Source: Glandiceps talaboti
Taxonomy: Eukaryota > Hemichordata > Enteropneusta > Spengelidae
Assembly (NCBI RefSeq): GCF_964340395.1
Contig: NC_135557.1
Coordinates: 20,190,225-20,254,224 of the forward strand
DNA length: 64,000 nucleotides
Direction: 5' to 3'
Numbering within the stretch: the first letter of the stretch is position 1; every line of letters begins with the position of its first letter. A program made the position numbers and the translations under genes. The notes beneath the pieces were generated by a model, which saw nothing but the letters and a program-made list of their open reading frames with translations, searched no databases and was not told where the DNA came from. Positions 24,565 to 36,913 of this stretch are shown here, one piece after another.

Positions 24565-25221
24565 AGTATGATTTACACAAGTATTGAGTGGTTTTTGCTG
24601 ACGATTTTCTACTAAAAACTGTGGTATGATACAAGACAACCATGACTGGAGTTTAACTATATCTCCATTACAGTTAGAGAAATATACTAACAATAACAGT
24701 GAATGGACTACACAGCTTAGTAAAAGTGAGATTTTAGTGTTTTTACTGGTTGGAGAAAGTTCAATCCTATCCAGGAAAGCAGACGTCTGGTAAAACTGGT
24801 AGATTTCCTTGCACGTTATCAAAAGATTTGGTATGGAAACTGGTAAAATCACTTCGGAACTTGCTATACTTAGCAATTTTATCTGCATGTTGTCATTTGC
24901 AAAGACATCATTTTGTACATGTACATGAATTTTAGAGTAGTGTGTTTATAAGGTGTGTACATTTTGTGTAAAATTAAATCACATTTTAAACATGTGTTCT
25001 GTCTGTAATTCAAACCACTAGGGTCAGGTGGTTAAAAAACAACACAGTTAGTTGATGCATGATGTGTTTTACATGACCGTAATATATGGCATATGTACAG
25101 CTGTGATGTGTGTACATTATAAAGTCTCTCTACATGTATTAGCACCCCATTTTTTTAGCCTGAAGTCAAGTCAGTGTGAGGATTTTGACTATTGACACCC
25201 CACATGATACAGTGTTCACAA
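24565..25221. other. No gene seen
   Basis: A 121-codon - strand frame at 24523-24888 partly overlaps the MITE and has no recognisable motif; rejected as a gene. Confidence 0.45.
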
Positions 25222-25490
25222 TTAGTACATTTTCAACCAGAGTACACAATTTTTTGTAAATATTTAGTGTGAGGCGTATTATCACGATTCCTGTAAATTG
25301 AACTGTAAAAAGGTACAAATGTATATATTTATTATCAGGTACATTTTCAGGCACATGTGCACAATTTGGTAAATGTGTGGAGCCCAGTTACCTTTCTTTG
25401 AACTTGACAGGTTCATACTAATCATAATGTACATTTTCAACCAGACAGGCAAATTCTTGGTAAACATGTGGGTGTCTAACAATCACCCCT
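25222..25490 (+). repeat. Degenerate tandem repeat, three units of about 90-115 bp
   Basis: Each unit has GTACATTTTCA(A/G), then (A/C)CA, then CACAATTT or CAAATTCT, then GGTAAA and a GTG-rich end. Units start near 25225, 25338 and 25427. Confidence 0.5.
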
Positions 25491-25588
25491 TGAATTGGCA
25501 CTTTTGATATGCATACACCCATGTACTCCTGTACACATGTATTGTTTAGGCTGTGAACTCTAGTATAGTCAATTCACTGTGACGTGTA

Positions 25589-26942
25589 CAGGGTTCGCAC
25601 GGTCCTGGAAAACCCTGGAAAACCCTGGAATTTCAAACCCTCCCTGGAAAACCCTGGAAAACCCTGGAAAATGCGCCCTACCCCTGGAAAACCCTGGAAA
25701 ATGATCATGGTCAATCGATCGATTAATATTGACGATCGTCATGTTTGCTCGAGCCAGCCATTCATATGGTTCTGAATCTTGTAAATGTGAAATGGTGAAA
25801 ATATTTTCAAAGTCTTTCGCCACGGTGATGAATCAAAATTCACGCCGATTAAACCCAGACAGTCAAACGATCGGTACACGAGACACTTTGCCCCACAGAC
25901 CGTGCCTATGCGTAGTTGAATGGGGGGCGCCGCAGTGTTTGTTTCGATCGTGGGTTATACTTCCATGTTTCGATCTTGCGTATATTGCTACTCCATCTCC
26001 CAGTCGTCATTTCAGGGACATGATATTGCATTACAGTCCCGGCCGGGGGTAACAGTAGGTCTGCTAACAAGATTATCGTAACATTGTAGCGAGTATCAAA
26101 GCATCATCAACCACGATTAGAAATTGTTACAAGTTCGGCGCACGATGTCGTACGAGTCGACATACTACAAGCTCAGGCATGGCAATACTAGGGCCTGGGC
26201 CTTGGGGAGTGCAGTTGAATTTCCGGGTTGTGGAAGTACGGTTGTGACTTTTATGTCGCCGATAAATGGGTATTTGTGTAACATGTTCTAAAAGAATAAA
26301 CTACTGTTTTATGTTGTCGGTACAGTAACATTCGTCAATGGTCAAGTTGAGTTGAGAAATCACGATGTTCCGCAACTCGTGGCATCCGTACATAAACATT
26401 GAGACGCAAGCGATGAATGTATTCAGTTATTCATAGCTCGAAATTTCGTTACGTAAATGACGTTTTTATTCTAAATTTTGACGAAAAAAATTATTTTAGG
26501 TGACTTATAAATCTAGTAACATCAAACCATACAATAACAAGGGCAAACTTTAGTTTTTAATTTATTTTTCTGGCTATGTCTGAATTAGACTGACGAATGC
26601 TGCGACTCAATCTTACACGATCAATGCACCAGCTTGACGAAACTGCTACTTATTAGGGGGTATGACAGAGGTTTCTCCGTTAATCTTAGCGTGCAAACAT
26701 GGTTTTGAAACCAACATCTTGCATAGTGTCGATTGTCTTTAAAATGTTTTGTAACATATTGTGGGAACTGTTGTTAATTTTTTTCTCGTCCACATCAGAC
26801 AATTAGATGTCATTCAAAAAATATACTTTAGTGTCAACACCCCTGGAAAATGGCCAAAATCAATATGAATACCCCTGGAAAACTGACGAAAAACCCCTGG
26901 AAAGTCCTGGAATTTTGTTTTGCTTTAAGTGTACGAACCCTG
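25589..26942. mobile_element. 1.35-kb inverted-repeat element with CCTGGAAA arrays
   Basis: Left end CAGGGTTCGCAC and right end GTACGAACCCTG are inverted copies. GTGTA directly flanks both ends (25584-25588 and 26943-26947), a probable 5-bp target duplication (GTGTAC if one terminal base is shared). Subterminal arrays of CCTGGAAA(AC) occur in direct orientation: about eight copies at 25603-25700 and four at 26840-26910. The interior is CpG-rich and carries no transposase; a 107-codon frame at 25729-26052 is unrecognised. Probably a non-autonomous DNA transposon. Its retained CpG content suggests recent insertion. Confidence 0.65.
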
Positions 26943-26948
26943 GTGTAC

Positions 26949-27589
26949 ATGGTCACCAAACTCTGGCCCTAGGGACCATATGGCAGTTTCAAATATGTAT
27001 GACCTCTTGTAACTGGGTGTCCATGTGGCTGTGGATAATTGAAAGACTGGAAATATTTCGAAATCATGGTTGCAGGCCACAAGTTGGTATAGTGGCCAAA
27101 CCCTTACATACATGTACACACAATACATTACAGCCAATTTACATAATGTAGAGTGCTACTTGCTAGTACTATCAGAGGTGCTGTAGACTCAGGGGGTTCT
27201 TGAGAATACAAAGACGATAAGTATATATTCAAAAAATCTTCCCTTTACTTGGTACATGTGCAGTAGCTTCTAAAACTTGTTTTAAAATGTTGTTTGATGT
27301 GGTGTACACCAAGGAGTGGGCGGGGGTGAAAGGTCACAATATTGGTAGAAACTCTGTGGGTGTCAGCATAGCCACATCACACTTACTTTGATAGTTACGC
27401 CTCACTTGTTGTACATATATTGTAGACAAGCGACTAAACTTGTTCCAGGGCATTATAATTCTATTCACACTCACCTGAGCATGTGCCCTGCCCAGTCTAG
27501 TAGAATGGTAATATTACCTGTACTGCAAATCAGGACAAATATGTCGTTAAAATGGCATGCATGAGTCAAGATTTGTCACATACATTTAT
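26949..27589. other. No gene seen
   Basis: Background DNA in the putative long intron. Confidence 0.4.
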
Positions 27590-28040
27590 AAGTAGAAAAT
27601 AAAATATTTGATGGGTGGAAGTATTTGAGATATAAAAAACCCAGAAAGAAATACTAAATTTGATGTGTAGATGGCCTGTAATATATTCAATACAATGGGT
27701 CATTTACACACCTAATTTAAGATTTCTTGCCACGTTAGATATGTTCACAGAATATAAATGATTTCATGGGAGGGAAAATTTGAGATCTAATACACACAGA
27801 AAGAAATACTAAATTTGATGTGGCCATGGCCTGAATTTGGTGTGTAAATGTATGGCCTGCAATATGCTAATTGCTAACGCTATTTATACAATCTGCTGGC
27901 CATTTACACAGCAATTTTGAGATTTCTCGTCTAGTTACACTTATAAGCAGAAAATGAATAATTTCATGGATGGGAAATTTATGATGTAATAATAACCCCA
28001 GAGAAAAATGCTAAATTTGGTGTTTAAAATGACATTAATT
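27590..28040 (+). repeat. Degenerate tandem repeat, three units of about 180 bp
   Basis: Each unit runs AATGATTTCATGG-like, GGGAAATTTGAGAT, CCAGAAAGAAATACTAAATT, TGATGTG, ATGGCCTG, and ATTTACACACC with GAGATTTCT. Units begin near 27595, 27755 and 27940. Confidence 0.65.
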
Positions 28041-28989
28041 GTATTATATTTTAAATAGGAATAGCATATTGCACACTATAATTGTTTGTGTAGAGAGTAT
28101 GTAATATACCTTTATTAGCAACGTGTTACACTAGGTGTCATATCCTACGATCTTAATATATGGAAAGTGAGTCACTATTCTGTTAGGGCGTTACTTTCCT
28201 GTATAAATCTAACGACTAGCAAGATTGTATGATACAAGTAGTATTATCTTATTTATTTCTTTATAATCTTGAAATTCCAAGGGTGTTTTTGCGGGGAGGA
28301 CAGGGCAGTTTTAGGATTGCTTTCTCATTGTATGTAAATGAGAGAAATGAAGGTCTGAATAAAGAATTGTTTTGCAGGAAATCAGTAGGATATGTTCAAG
28401 GTTAGTCTAGATTGAGGACAAATCTGGCAACCTTCCATGAATACAGAAATATATATGATCTCACCGCGACAAAACTATGATTCAAAATGTGAGCAAATAT
28501 TGATATTGAATCAAATAGCTGACACGGTTATATCTATTCACAATTTAGCGAAAGTGATTCTGTAAATTCAATGATAAGGAAACAAAGAAAGAATGAGTTA
28601 TAACTCAACAATGCCTGTTACACAAAGCACATAAATACAGTATCACTATAAATAGTTTCACAAGGATGAAGGCTTGATAACAATATATTTTTGCCAAATC
28701 ATGTTCAGTGTCGTATAAAATGTGCACGTTCACAAAATTAGTCTTCATATGCGTTTGCTTATTGTAAATCAACAGAAAACTTATATTAATGGTGTGACAG
28801 TGAATGTTAATGGACAGAGTTCATAATTACTAATGGGATTTTCTATTCAAAGCAAAAATGTTCTCAGAAACAAATCCCAAATTTTCATTGACATAAAAAT
28901 TTCCATGAAGAAAGATTAACAAAATCTGAATCTATGGACGTTTTTTCCAGGCTGCTACGTTTGTACATTTTCAATTGCTAATTCAAGTG
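28041..28989. other. No gene seen
   Basis: An acceptor-like TTGTTTTGCAG near 28378 is followed 23 nt later by GTTAGT. This would be a microexon with all frames open, so I do not call it. Confidence 0.35.
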
Positions 28990-29151
28990 CAGTGTACCCT
29001 CTAATGATATCCAAATTTTGTTGTTGTGAGTCAAAATGACAAAAACTAGCATTTCGTGTGAGTCACCATGGATGAGATCGGACAACGCCAAATCTTGGTG
29101 TCACTAAAAATTATGTGCATGAGTGGTCAAATGGGCTTAGAGGGCACATTG
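28990..29151 (+). mobile_element. MITE family 2 (hAT-like) with 8-bp target duplication
   Basis: Starts CAGTGTACCCTCTAA and ends TTAGAGGGCACATTG. Flanked by TTCAAGTG (28982-28989) and TTCAGGTG (29152-29159), identical at 7 of 8 positions. An 8-bp duplication with CAG...CTG-type ends is diagnostic of the hAT superfamily. Non-autonomous, 162 bp. The open frame 29068-29298 runs out of this element and is not a gene. Confidence 0.85.
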
Positions 29152-29159
29152 TTCAGGTG

Positions 29160-30712
29160 TACATATAGATTTGAAACACAAAAAGATGTGTACAAAAAAT
29201 ACAGACTTGAAATCCAGCGAAAAAAAGTCAAATTTGGGCAATGTCAAGTTCAGAGCTTTGCAAATTGTAATGTGTCATTATTATTAGGGGTCATTTAGTC
29301 TAGGTGTTATCCCAGGCATCAAATCGTCTCTTCATTCCATTCCAAAATCTTGATGCCATCCAGACAAGGGGGACACTTACTGAATGCCAAGATGTGAACT
29401 CCACAGAGCTTTTATTTTTAATGTAGAATCAATGGAAATACCTTGGGAATAATTTGTGCGGATGAAGTAATGAATTTGATTGTGAAAAGGTGATTGCATG
29501 AATAACAATACATGTATTTATAATTATCAGGTGTATAAATCCCTCCAACATAATCCTATTTTCTGATAGCAACTTGTCCTTAACTCATCCAAACTCAGGA
29601 CAAATGCTAGTCTAGAGGCTATCTGATGGACTTGAATGTGAAGATCTGTGGTAAAAAGAGACCTTCAAGAGAGGCTGTTATATTCATATTTGCCCAGAGC
29701 TTTTAAAAATATATATTTGAATACCATTGTGGAAAGTGATGGTTGCAGAAGTAGTACAAACTGTAGAGAGAAGTATAGACGCAACTAACACACCCTTCTC
29801 TTGTTTGTGCATTTCAAAACTCTGAATACAAGTTCAGGATACCCTTTTTAAATAAATGCTGCAGTCCATAAATTAAGAGGTACTTTTACAGTAGATAAAA
29901 GAAATACATGTACACGATTGCTCAGTTTTGAATGATAAAGACATTGTGAATTCCCTAAACAATTGCCTAGTATGAGAGTGAATGTTCATGTACAGCTGGG
30001 TTCATACTTCATACATGAAAATTTCTTCTCAGAGTCAAGAAAATTGTGACATTGTAATACACCCCTGACAATGCTGACGAGATGTCATGAAAATTTGAAC
30101 TTTACTTAATATATATTATAAGAAATTTTCATTCACATGGTAGACTGAAATCTGAAAGGTACACCAGGTATGTGTTGCAGACACACCCATATTATTTTTA
30201 GCTTTAGGATATATACGAGGTAAATACTACCCTAGATGTATTAGACTACCCAGAATCAGGACATCAATAGACATGAATAGAAATGACAGTATTTAATTTA
30301 TGAATGAAATCCCAAGACACAATCACCAGAAAGAATTAGCGATGCAATACACATATCAGCTAACAACAGCTGAGAATGTGATTGATTTCTGGCAGGAGAA
30401 AGAACTGTCCTAGAATCAGTATTAATGGGAGTCACATACGTCGCCATTAACTTCTTCTTTACATATTGATAATCTTGTTAAAAGTGGGTTAAAATCAAAA
30501 TGTAATTACAATTCCAGTCTAATCTACATAGAGTGCTACTAGTAAGTTATAAATAATACATGTAATATAAGCTAGCTTCTGTATGGTGTGTTAAAAAGTC
30601 TTTAAAAAATTAACAACTTTCCAGTATCTGATGGGTATGCTGACATTTGTGATCTTTGTGATGTTCTCGCTGAAAAAAAGGACATCTTAAAAATATAATG
30701 AAAGTTAATTGA
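29160..30712. other. No gene seen
   Basis: Background AT-rich DNA with no supported exon or repeat. Confidence 0.4.
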
Positions 30713-30879
30713 CAGTTATTTTGCTAAGGTCTAGGAACCCCAGTAACAGAGGAGAGAGGATCTGGTAAAATTTGTGAACCATGTGTCAACAATTTTGGTA
30801 GGGAACCCTGATAGAATGTTTAGGGAACTCTGGTCGATTTTGTCTGCTTATTATCACCCGTAATACACCAACGCATTAA
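30713..30879 (+). mobile_element. MITE family 1, diverged copy
   Basis: TTTTGCTAAGGT, GGAACCCCAGTAACAGA, GGGAACCCTGATAGA and GGGAACTCTGGTCGATTTTG follow the order of the intact copies. The termini are degraded and no duplication is visible. Confidence 0.7.
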
Positions 30880-32252
30880 TATCGATTATTTTGCAAATAT
30901 ATATAGTGATGAACATATCTGTATAGTTACGGTGTAGGTCCTGGGTAAGGAATAACACATCGAGAGGACATAGCTTGTCTTGTGCCTTGAAAGTGTTGAC
31001 ACAGCATCCAGATAGACTGCTTCTGAAAGTTCACTCTGTATCAGAATGTAATTACTTGGCATGGTAATTAACTTGAAGGAGGACTGAAAATGTCTGAGAT
31101 GAAAAACATTTTAACCAACTTATTGATTTCTTTGTGTCTTAAATGAAGTCTTAGAAAAAACATGATTCTCACCATTTCTGAATGGACTACAAAGACACAC
31201 CAGTTTAAGATTTTCAATTAGTGTAGTCATTGTTTTTTTTGTGACTGAGTGGTGGTTACATTGTTAGGATCCTTTTAAATACACAATTGTTGTATATAGA
31301 CAGATACAAGTAGACAGGGTGATAATTGACAAGGTTTGATTTCTTGACAATGGACTTGGAACTTGTATGAATGTCAGTGGCATGTGAATTGGAATACATT
31401 AACTAGCAAACATTTAGATAGGTGATTATTATACATGTCTTTTTTAAAAGACCTTTTGTAAAATGTTCATTTGATAGTTATTAATCTCTTGTAGAGAGAT
31501 ATTTAGTATTCCAGGCAATTAATGATAGTCTTAAAACACTGAACCTAGATAAGACTAAATGATAGTCTTATAACAATGAACCAAAGGAGCCAGTAAATGA
31601 GACTAGCTCCTGTTGGTTATCCGATAAATAAATGAAAATAAATTTAAAAAACAAACAAAGCATATTTCCATTTCATGATATTATCATAGTGTTACATCAG
31701 TTACTGTTTTGTATTTGGCAGACCATTGATGTACACAACTTCTTAAAAAATGTTGCATGTAATTTGATTTCTTTATTTACAAGTATTATTTAGTCTGAGT
31801 TATTATAATTTGATTTCACATTAATCATGATAGTAGTAGGTGTATAAGGTCAGTTGTTATGTATTCTACACTTGTCTGCGTTAGGGGTGCATGGCTTCTG
31901 AAAAAATAGAAAACACATTTAAGTTTGACCTATCTTGATCAGTTGCTACTCTGTATTCCATGTGTTTGTGAGCACATGGCTTCCTCAAAAAAAAATCCTG
32001 AAAAACCGCAGAAACATATTGAAATTTGATTGTACTGATATCAATTGCTACTTCATATTCAAAGCATAAATTTAAAACACAAGTCTTGGCCCCTAAGTGA
32101 TTGATGTAATCAGACTAGCTTATCTGTTAGGGCTTGAATTAGCAGTATTTTGACATCTAGAGACTTAAATTGTGTCACGGATTAACTGTGTCATGGGGTC
32201 AAGCTTTGAAATATAAATACACCACTGCATATATCTATGATAGTCTTTATTT
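30880..32252. other. No gene seen
   Basis: AT-rich background. The string AATGATAGTCTTA(A/T)AACA occurs twice near 31522 and 31558, a minor local duplication. Confidence 0.4.
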
Positions 32253-32362
32253 CACTGTACATTAGCCAATTTGACGTGCCACTGATGCACACAATTTCTA
32301 GTTATGCACCAAAATGTGATATTTCCCTATCTCTTACTATGTGGTGATTTACAAGAAATCTC
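32253..32362 (-). mobile_element. MITE family 2, truncated copy
   Basis: Shares TTAGCCAATTTGACGTGCCA, CACACAATTTCTAG, TTATGCACCAAAAT, then CCTATCTCTTACTATGTGGT with the reverse-oriented copy at 13046. Similarity fades after about 32362. Confidence 0.7.
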
Positions 32363-32540
32363 ATCAATTTTCCAAGATTGTCCCTGTTTCTTCTGTGATG
32401 TACAGGGATTCTGAATGATTTGAAATTTCCAAGGAAATGAATTAATTAAGTTTGATTAGTGCAGTGGATGTATTCAGGAAGAATCTGTGGCACCGAATCT
32501 CTTCTCTTGTCTTGTCTTCTGGAAGAGAGATCTTGGATGG

Positions 32541-32708
32541 AGGGATCTGGGAAGCCATAGATATAGGGATCTGGGAAGCCATGGATAGAGGGATGTTGGA
32601 AACCATGGATAAAGGGACCTGGGAAGCCATGGATAGAGGGATCTGGAAAGCCATGGATAGAGGGATCTGGGAACCATGGATACAGGGATCTGGAAAGCCA
32701 TGGATATC
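32541..32708 (+). repeat. 24-bp minisatellite, seven units
   Basis: Units GGGATCTGGGAAGCCATGG(ATAGA) of 24 bp, with one 23-bp unit, from 32541. Because 24 is a multiple of three, long frames stay open on both strands (IWEAMDRG on +, PLSMASQI on -). That openness is a by-product of the repeat, with no start, splice or domain evidence for coding. Confidence 0.85.
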
Positions 32709-32937
32709 CTCCAGTCTTACTTTACTGACCCTCATTTGAACTGTAGACAGTAGAGCTACATTGTAAAATTTATAGTACTGTCTAGTGTCGTGACACAAGA
32801 CAAGTTATAAGTATCAAATTCTATCACATTTTTTTGGAAACAGATATTTTGCTGATGTTATGACTAAAGTAATTCAAAACCTTTGTAAAAACAAAAGGTA
32901 AAACTAGAGAATGTTGTCTCTTTCTGTACAGGTGTAG

Positions 32938-33017
32938 TTTAGTCCATATATGATATCATTAAGATTTACTCCTCCACTCACTTTTGGAGACCATGTTGAT
33001 ATCCAGATTTCTGACTA
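32938..33017 (-). mobile_element. MITE family 3, diverged copy
   Basis: TTTAGTCCATATATGATATC, ATTAAGATTTACTCCTCCAC, TCACTTTTGGAGACCATGTT, GATATCCAG. Same order as the 24430 copy, with substitutions. Confidence 0.6.
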
Positions 33018-33269
33018 TTTTAGTACAGATGGTACCATATAGGTTGGTAGAGTTACAGTAAGAAAAATAATGTTTTCATAGCAATGGGACAATTGTTTAT
33101 TATGTTTGTCATGCAAGTGTTACAATGTTTATCAAACCTTATTATCTCAGTTATTTCAGGAGGCACATACTGTGATATCTGACATTACTAAGTTAGTAGG
33201 AATGTGAAGCTTGAGTCACAAGGGTTATCTTAAAATGGTGGAGCAGGAAAAAGAGTTTGACTGTGACTA

Positions 33270-33615
33270 GGCAGTGTGTGGATTAAATGTAACAGTTGTC
33301 TGGCAGAGCCATTGAAAATGTTGGTTCCCAATAAAAGTATAATCTATGCAATCTTTATGGCTCCACTGATAAGAGAATACTAATATCAGAACCCATGATC
33401 GAAACCCTGGCCTTTTTACCAGAAGTAGGAATTTGACTTGAGTGAGCAGTGAGGGTTGAAAGCCCTTTTTTAAGTGTAAAAACAGTTGTCTGGCAGAGAT
33501 CATATAAAAAAAGTGGTCTTGAACATAAAAAATGAATGATCCTATGTAATCCTTGTGACTCCACTGATAAGATAATACTAATATGAAAACCTGGGATTGA
33601 AACCCAAGCCATTTT
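33270..33615 (+). repeat. Two tandem copies of a dispersed repeat (third at 47030)
   Basis: Both copies contain ACAGTTGTCTGGCAGAG, then CTCCACTGATAAGA(G/T)AATAC, TAATAT and GAAACCC before a GCC block; copy 1 is about 33285-33425 and copy 2 about 33470-33615. A related single copy is at 47030-47170. The order and tandem layout suggest a short interspersed element, but RNA polymerase III boxes are not convincing. Confidence 0.6.
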
Positions 33616-33712
33616 AAATCTTCTCTACCAGAGGGTACATGTATTTGTTTGCATGTACATTGTAATAACTACAAGTTGGGAAAAATAGGATTAAGAGAAT
33701 ATTGGTGTTAGT

Positions 33713-33892
33713 GGAGGGTGTATGGTTTAGCTGAAGGGATTTGGAGGGTGTATGGTTTAGCTGAAGGGATTTGGAGGGTGTATGGTTTAGCTGAAGGGAT
33801 TTGGAGGGTGTATGGTTTAGCTGAAGGGATTTGGAGGGTGTATGATTTAGCTGAAGGGATTTTGAGGGTGTATGGTTTAACTGAAGGGATTT
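33713..33892 (+). repeat. 30-bp minisatellite, six units
   Basis: Unit GGAGGGTGTATGGTTTAGCT plus GAAGGGATTT, exactly 30 bp. The first four units are identical and the last two carry single substitutions. Frames stay open because 30 is divisible by three. Not evidence of coding. Confidence 0.95.
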
Positions 33893-34502
33893 GATAAAGC
33901 AAGCCATGTAGAAGGAGGTGACCAAAGGGCAAAATAACATGTCAATTTATTCATAAAATGAGAAAATTATGTGTAAACATTTACTAGTAATTTCCGTACT
34001 ATGTAGGCCATCCTGCCATGGGACAGCTCATGTAATGTAGACAACTTCCTTTAGTAAATGAACTTTTTAATTATAGTGTGGAAGGGAATATCTGTACAGT
34101 GTATGATAATATTTTCACAACCTAAGTGTCTTGTATGCAGACAACTGGTAAAATTACACAACTTTCTTTTATAAATTAAACTGTAACCTGAGGATATTCT
34201 CTCGGATCAAAGAGTGTAATACTATATATTTTTTAGCTTTGTTATTTGCAGAGTTTGTGAGGGTTGGTCATTCTTAAGTTTTGATATTTTGTATTAGGGA
34301 GAACAGTCGGTAGAATTTACGCAACTGATAAGTCCTAGAATTTTCATCTGAAGGGAGAACCTTGTCAATCTGTGGTGATGTTTTTGCTAATATAATCAAG
34401 AAACTGGTAGCATTTACACAACACCATTCTGTTATAAATCAAATTCTACAATGTTATTGGGTCGGGTGGGGGGGGGGGATCATGCTAGTGAACCCCTCCA
34501 TG
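33893..34502. other. No gene seen; G-rich tract
   Basis: A G-rich run lies at about 34463-34478, immediately before the inverted-repeat element at 34503. Confidence 0.45.
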
Positions 34503-34774
34503 CAGGGGTGAACAAATCATTTTGTGAACTGGTGGTCCCCAGACCAGTGCCTTAAAAAATCCAGTGGTCCTGCTGAAAGAATTAGTGGTCCCAGGTCCGA
34601 CTAATGTGAAACATTAAATCTTGCCTATGAATCTGTATATTCAGATGACTTTTTAACATAGTTATTAACAGTAAGGTACTGGTCCAACGGACCAGACAAG
34701 GTAAAATTTGTGTCATCCACCAAAAAAAAATTGCTAGTCCCGGAACCCAGGACCAGTGGATTTGTTCACCCCAG
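34503..34774. mobile_element. 272-bp inverted-repeat element, CCATG duplication
   Basis: Left end CAGGGGTGAACAAATC and right end GATTTGTTCACCCCAG are inverted with one mismatch. CCATG flanks both sides (34498-34502 and 34775-34779). The interior repeats GGTCC/GGACC blocks (ACTGGTGGTCC, CCAGTGGTCC, AGTGGTCCC). Non-autonomous DNA transposon with a 5-bp duplication, family unassigned. Confidence 0.7.
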
Positions 34775-34779
34775 CCATG

Positions 34780-35290
34780 TGTACATGTATGTATCTATAC
34801 CACTACCCTAATTTGCAGCCTAAAATAGCAACGGAACACTGAATGATAATGAAACAAGAATAGAAAGTGAAACATGATAAACCATACCATTTTCACATTC
34901 CTATGTCTAAATCAGAGAATGTGTTAGTGAAATATTTACCCTCTTATATTTTATCTTTGAAGTGTTTGTTGGTGCTACTTATAACAAATGTGTTCAATTT
35001 ATCATGAATACTTGACCCCTGACCTTTTGTTTGCTGGCAACACACATGTCCATATTTAGTACATTAATTTGGCAGCCTAGGGAGTGATACCTGTGTCTTG
35101 AATATTTAAGTGTTGAGAGTAGTTATGGGTTTATTACCTGTGCTGAGGTTAGTACCATGTACAGTGGGTGGGTGGGTGGGTGAACCAATCTGATCAGTTC
35201 ATGAAACACTTGTCAGATTCCAATATCACTATGTAGCATTAGTACTTGAGTTGTGTCTGTAGTTACATAAATATGATGATAGTTCTATGT
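34780..35290. other. No gene seen
   Basis: Background DNA; a short (GGGT)n run lies near 35166-35181. Confidence 0.4.
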
Positions 35291-35397
35291 CAGCTAACAA
35301 TAGTGTGCAAGAATTAACTGACAGCTAACAATATTGTGCAAGAATTAACTGACAGCTAACAATAGTGTGCAAGAATTGACTGACAGCTAACAATGTT
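35291..35397 (+). repeat. 31-bp tandem repeat, about 3.5 units
   Basis: Unit CAGCTAACAATAGTGTGCAA plus GAATTAACTGA starts at 35291, 35322, 35353 and 35384. Confidence 0.85.
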
Positions 35398-36740
35398 GTA
35401 GTGTACAGTAGGACGATGACAAATTTTATTATAGATGTATGACAGTCAGCATTGTTGCTACCAAGTACCATCCTTGAAAATATTCATGTGGTTGATAAAA
35501 TATAGTACCATAACAGTTCTTGTCGCACGACCATCAAGCATCAAGCGGTATGACAAGCAGACATTTTGACAAAGCCTATCGACTAGGTCAGGTGAAACAT
35601 TGCTTGCAAAAGACTGCTAAATGTGTAAAATGTTTGTTATTGTACGTACAATGACTAACTTTTTAATTCATTTTAACTTTTTGCAATGTGTAGAGTTACA
35701 AACACAGACTTGATCAATGTTACATGTAATTCACATTAATTTTTCAATAGCAAGCCATGATAAAATTGTTTTAGAAATTAAAAAATCCAATATATAAGCC
35801 AATTCTCATCCATATAACCACTTTAAACAACTTATCTGTCTGAGAGGAAGCCCTAAATTCATATATCAACACTTATCAGATGTACAGTAGGCTTTTCAGC
35901 ATCTACAAATCTTTAATTAAATTATAGTGTTTACACATTACTTGATGGACAAAGACCTTCAAATTTTGAATTTATCATTTGTTCAAAATCGAGCACTGAT
36001 AACAGAAAAGGTTTTGGGTAGAGAAACAAGTGTTTAGCAAGGACAAATTATGCAAGTTGAAGCCATTGCAAGGACACCACATGTCAGTAAAACAAGTCCA
36101 AACATAATATATTGTCTTTAGACTATACTGTATACATTGTTGTATTGAAAAAAAAACCTACCAGCTACTGTACATGTATATAGTGGTTGCTTCCAAAGAT
36201 AACATTGTACTCCCTAGGTCAGTCATAAAAATCGCCACTTTGGGCCATGAAATTGCTACTTGTAATATTTCAATTATTAATAGATTGTCAAGCCGAGGAA
36301 GGGTCTTCATATCATGACCAAGTTTAATTTGAGAGATTTTGAAATTACCTGTCATGTCTAATTAGTTGTACATGTATTTCTCCCCTGCATTCATTTTGTA
36401 TCAGAAAGGTGACCACAAAACTGGTATTATCTAATCTAAAATATTCTAGATTTCACTTAGAGAGATAGACTGATTGTTAAGTGATGTGATGTCATTTTTG
36501 TATGATCAATAATTTGACTTGTAATTTACATTTTCCTACCCTAATTTTATAATTTTTTATTGTAAGCTGTTCTGCTGTCTCAGTTTCTGTAAAGCGTAAC
36601 CATGTCACTAAGGATCTCCAAAATTTAGTGAATCTGTACGTATACATGAATCTTTTGAATTCACGATTCACCGTGACAAAGAATACTCCTTTAGTACTAT
36701 GTGTCTTGTAGGTGAAGAGCAACATATATGTATCGCCAGA
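35398..36740. other. No gene seen
   Basis: Background AT-rich DNA, no supported exon. Confidence 0.4.
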
Positions 36741-36907
36741 CAGTGTTTTATTTAAGGGTGGTAAGTAGGTAAAATCTACCGGGGTTCCCACATGATTTTA
36801 CCGGGTTTCCCCACCTAAACTATGATACATTGCATGGGAAGCACTACCAGTTTTACCTCTTTCCCCCTTTCTGTTACCGGGGTTCCCAAACCTTAGCAAA
36901 AACACTG
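36741..36907 (-). mobile_element. MITE family 1, intact copy with 6-bp duplication
   Basis: Starts CAGTGTTTTATTTAAGGG and ends TTAGCAAAAACACTG. Exactly flanked by GCCAGA at 36735-36740 and 36908-36913. Nearly identical to 59708-59874 in the same orientation. 167 bp, no coding capacity. Confidence 0.92.
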
Positions 36908-36913
36908 GCCAGA

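Noticed and set aside
24523-24888. 121-codon open frame on the - strand
   Set aside because: Runs into a MITE, has no domain or splice evidence, and its composition is that of the AT-rich background.
28379-28401. Possible 23-nt microexon between TTTTGCAG and GTTAGT
   Set aside because: All frames are open over so short a span and the donor is weak.
33270-33615. tRNA-like B-box (GAAACCC after GATCG/GATTG) suggesting a tRNA gene or SINE
   Set aside because: No matching A-box and no cloverleaf. Kept only as an unclassified dispersed repeat.
32541-33892. CRISPR-like regularly spaced repeats
   Set aside because: Units are contiguous with no unique spacers, and the DNA is clearly eukaryotic.
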